A stretch of 7,743 bases of DNA. Source: Ignavibacteria bacterium (GTDB taxonomy: Bacteria; Bacteroidota; Ignavibacteria; UBA10030; SZUA-254). Numbering within the stretch: the stretch's first letter is position 1; the number at the start of each line of letters is the position of its first letter. The notes under the pieces are model-generated. The model had not been told where the DNA came from, did no database searches, and saw nothing but the letters and a program-made list of their open reading frames with translations. Positions 6,801 through 7,743 of the stretch are shown here, piece after piece. The stretch is taken from positions 1 through 7,743 of the forward strand of contig VBOC01000165.1 of the NCBI GenBank assembly GCA_005877655.1. Direction: 5' to 3'. The position numbers were made by a program, and so were the translations under genes.

Positions 6801-7285
6801 CATACAATTTGAGTCTTTCACCGGAGGGCGGCCTGAGAGGCTCAATCAGTCTGGCATGCACTGGTGCACCGTCAGAGGCGACCTGCTCCGTGGCACCCAC
6901 GAGCGTCACGCTGGACGGGTCCAATTCCGCGAATGTGACTGTGACGGTGACCACAACAGCGGCCAGCGTACTGGTGCTCCGGATGCCAGGGTGGCCGGTG
7001 AATCGAATGTTGAAGATGCCGGCGGTGGTTTGGCTCCTGGCAGTTGTGCTTGTTTGGGTAGCTGCCCAAGTGACGTTAGTGAGTAAGCCAAAATCCAACC
7101 GCATATTCGCGATGGCGACAATGGTGGTGTGTGTGTTTCTGTTGGCAGCGTGCGGAGGCGGAGGATCGACGGTACACAATCCAGGTACACCACCCGGCAC
7201 TTACTCCATTCTGGTCACCGGCACTTTTGGAACAGGAGCGACCAGCGCACAGCACAGCGTTACGCTAAAGTTGAAAGTGAATTGA
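3896..7285 (+). CDS. secreted FG-GAP/VCBS repeat protein with choice-of-anchor D modules and two-TM tail
   Basis: The product has 1129 residues from the chosen start. Residues 1-28 are a signal peptide (basic KFRQSR, hydrophobic core, AAG before QTY). Residues about 40-744 hold 14 FG-GAP/VCBS repeats with a DFNGDGKxDLAV calcium-loop motif and an LLGNGDGTFQ strand motif. This family folds as beta-propellers, as in integrin alpha subunits, and usually mediates binding, not catalysis. Blade 9 has a longer loop with Cys472 and Cys479, which could form a disulfide. Two choice-of-anchor D modules occupy about 745-845 and 846-945, and an Ig-like module starts at D947. Hydrophobic segments 1042-1062 and 1070-1085 flank the basic SKPKSNR loop and end in LAAC1086-GGGG, followed by HNPGTPPGT and a strand-rich end. 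The gene has its own ribosome-binding site about 300 bases after the previous gene, so a shared transcript is not evident. The likely role is an adhesive or ligand-binding envelope protein. Confidence 0.92.
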   Translation: MKFRQSRIVGIVLAVAVLFSLSAFNAAGQTYMFGRADFPVGLGPGRAVVADFNGDGLVDIAVSNPVDKTISILLGKNDGTFGPKTDFAAGQSAISLVVGDFNGDGKIDLAGANSNVNSISVLLGNGDGSFQAATTFPTRNPPWGLVSADFNGDGKLDIATVNSTDVTGSTNNSVSILLGNGDGTFQSFADYPMDGAAFSITSGDFNGDGKLDLAIGNTALVAVSILLGNGDGTFQPPTNYDIGTGSVIATHLIARDFNGDGKLDLAGCGTGKVSVLLGNGDGTFQPHVDYDGIGSDAGWMTADDFNGDGKLDLVVANGNGFGAPLGTNVSILIGKGDGTFQAPVNYDTGAQPFSVTTADVNGDGKIDLIMATDANTAAVLIGKGDGTFGRSSDYTAGAVPMSVATGDFNADGKLDVVSANRGDNTVSVFLGKGDGTFQTAASYAAGPVPRAVAVADLNGDGKEDLVVADPSCAYIFPPCPTTGFVSVLMGNGDGTFQLPVSYAVNGYPVSVAAGDFNGDGKMDVAVANGNVPGTVSVLLGKGDGTFAPPVDFATAQNPQAVVLGDFNGDGYEDLAVASGGFSGVVSVLLGRGDGTFLSHTDYPAQQDPISIAVGDFNKDGKVDLAVVNNSGAISILLGNGNGTFQNQTVYHTNTPSLSALAVSDFNGDGVEDLAVVNDFNNVVTLYLGKGDGTFPKTIDYEYSAVGYSFGIAAADVRANGSTDLVVADFGGGGGNSISVLLNSPIAAIFPGSLSFASLDVGSTSGPQTVKLSNPSGTPLVIDSTVANGDFTETSNCGTTISVGGDCNLNISFVPQAPLTRTGTIVIADNAVNTPQAIFASGVGIGPAVGLLPASVTFVGQFVGSTSAAQSVTLTNTGNALLTISNITVSGDFAETNQCVGTLAVGASCVIQVAFSPTAAGVRNGAITVTDNGPGGQNTLALSGTGIDFSIAAAVESSTNVTVTAGQTATYNLSLSPEGGLRGSISLACTGAPSEATCSVAPTSVTLDGSNSANVTVTVTTTAASVLVLRMPGWPVNRMLKMPAVVWLLAVVLVWVAAQVTLVSKPKSNRIFAMATMVVCVFLLAACGGGGSTVHNPGTPPGTYSILVTGTFGTGATSAQHSVTLKLKVN
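4046..6125 (+). repeat. 14 tandem FG-GAP/VCBS repeats
   Basis: The repeats are spaced roughly 45-60 codons apart. Thirteen carry a recognisable D-x-(N)-x-D-G-x-x-D loop (variants DFNADG, DFNKDG, DVNGDG, DLNGDG) followed by GDGTF or a close variant. The fourteenth (DVRANGSTD, from codon 6038) has lost two of the acidic loop residues and has no DGTF. Nucleotide sequences of the repeats have drifted, so recent expansion is unlikely. Confidence 0.9.
6440..7282 (+). repeat. C-terminal cassette, copy 2
   Basis: This is the partner of 2742-3587: choice-of-anchor D module, Ig-like domain from D947, first membrane segment, basic loop, second membrane segment, LAAC1086-GGGG, VHNPGTPPGT and a final VN. 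The order and spacing of elements match copy 1 closely; the membrane segments themselves are the least similar part. Confidence 0.75.
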
Positions 7286-7405
7286 ATGGGACGAACCAAG
7301 TCCGCTCGTCGGGAGTTACATATGAGCGGCAGGACCGATTTGGCCGACGCTACTTGCGCGATGAGGTCGGGAAAAGCCCATTAGCTCCTGATTAACGCTA
7401 GAGCC

Positions 7406-7472
7406 TTATCGGATGCGCGTTTTCACCCAGGCGTGAACCTGGGCAGGGTGGTGCTCCGCGCGCGTCCGATAA
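7406..7472. repeat. 67-nt imperfect palindrome with inner hairpin
   Basis: The outer arms TTATCGGATGCGCG (7406-7419) and CGCGCGTCCGATAA (7459-7472) match at 13 of 14 positions, and the odd pair would be G-U in RNA. Inside, CCCAGG-CGTGAA-CCTGGG at 7426-7443 is a perfect 6-bp hairpin. It lies about 120 bases after the FG-GAP gene stop. No T-run follows the right arm, so it is not an ordinary terminator. REP-like element, mRNA 3' stabiliser, small structured RNA or miniature element are all possible. Confidence 0.55.
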
Positions 7473-7491
7473 AGCCGTTAGAAGGAAGCCG

Positions 7492-7514
7492 CCTGCGTTT
7501 GCGGCGGACGCAGG
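7492..7514. other. 7-bp hairpin CCTGCGT/ACGCAGG
   Basis: The perfect stem has a 9-base loop. It could add to transcription stopping after the FG-GAP gene, but it lacks a T-tract. The rest of 7286-7557 shows no gene; its short frames have no family resemblance or ribosome-binding site. Confidence 0.35.
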
Positions 7515-7557
7515 GTGCTAGGTCCCTATGGAATTCCAATTTGTTATAGAAGCGTAA

Positions 7558-7743
7558 ATAAAATCGCAATGCTGGCCCTGTCAAGTCTTTTTTGAGCGCA
7601 CCTCTCCATTTCACATTCAACTTCCCTTGGTCATCAAGGAAAAGCAGAATCGTCCCACGATCAATGAGGCAGAAATATCCGCACTACTGAATAGCGCGAA
7701 GGCGCGCTGCGCAGTTTTGGTCGCTTTGGTGGCAGGGACAGGG
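7558..7743 (+). pseudogene. tyrosine recombinase (site-specific integrase), N-terminally truncated, runs off the right edge
   Basis: The plus frame is open from 7558, after a TAA at 7555-7557. From about 7609 it reads FHIQLPLVIKEKQNRPTINE followed by AEISALLNSAKARCAVLVAL and VAGTG. This matches the linker and first helices of the tyrosine-recombinase catalytic domain, where family members have (R)PT-x-x-E-E-(I/V)-x-x-L-L and (V)LFALLAGTGLRxGE; the catalytic Arg would lie just past the edge. The SAM-like core-binding domain normally found before it is absent, and no ATG precedes the homology; TTG at 7627 has no clear ribosome-binding site. I infer a 5'-truncated relic. A frameshifted N-terminus or an unusual start is possible, and the C-terminal part cannot be judged from this window. 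Confidence 0.62.

Noticed and set aside
7492..7514. Intrinsic terminator for the FG-GAP gene
   Set aside because: The stem is real, but no T-tract follows on either strand.
7423..7620. 65-codon minus-strand frame
   Set aside because: It covers the palindrome and the hairpin, has no family resemblance, and overlaps the recombinase reading frame.

Overview
The window looks like an accessory stretch of an Acidobacteriota (Terriglobia-type) chromosome. This is a judgement from family resemblance, not from a search. The evidence is the TonB-receptor wording at the left edge, the stacked choice-of-anchor D modules, and the C-terminal tails with a Cys-Gly run followed by HNPGTPxGT, all of which I associate with that phylum. 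Two large, intact, rightward genes for secreted or envelope proteins are surrounded by broken pieces of mobile and housekeeping genes.

Layout. 1-661 (minus): the C-terminal barrel part of a TonB-dependent receptor, with an in-frame stop and no 5' part. 661-1169: no convincing gene; it holds a hairpin, a degenerate tRNA-like sequence on the minus strand, two copies of TTGGACCCC, a 12-bp perfect inverted repeat, and a start-less minus-strand open frame. 1170-3590 (plus): 806-residue protein with a signal peptide, a parallel beta-helix, a choice-of-anchor Q-like end, two choice-of-anchor D modules and a complex C-terminal tail. 3587-3706 (minus): C-terminal relic of an IS630-type transposase whose stop interlocks with the stop of the beta-helix gene. 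3896-7285 (plus): 1129-residue protein with a signal peptide, 14 FG-GAP/VCBS repeats, two choice-of-anchor D modules and the same C-terminal tail. 7286-7557: non-coding, with a 67-nt imperfect palindrome and a further hairpin. 7558-7743 (plus): beginning of the catalytic region of a tyrosine recombinase, apparently without its N-terminal domain and cut by the window edge.

How it fits together. The two big proteins have unrelated ectodomains (beta-helix versus FG-GAP propeller) on a homologous C-terminal cassette. The most interesting point is the architecture of that cassette. An Ig-like domain seems to be split by about 70-75 residues forming a membrane hairpin whose second segment ends in a lipobox-like Cys, and the last strands of the Ig-like domain resume after it. 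I infer a membrane-anchoring or processing device. The flanking relics suggest a recombination-prone locus, but no complete mobile element is visible.
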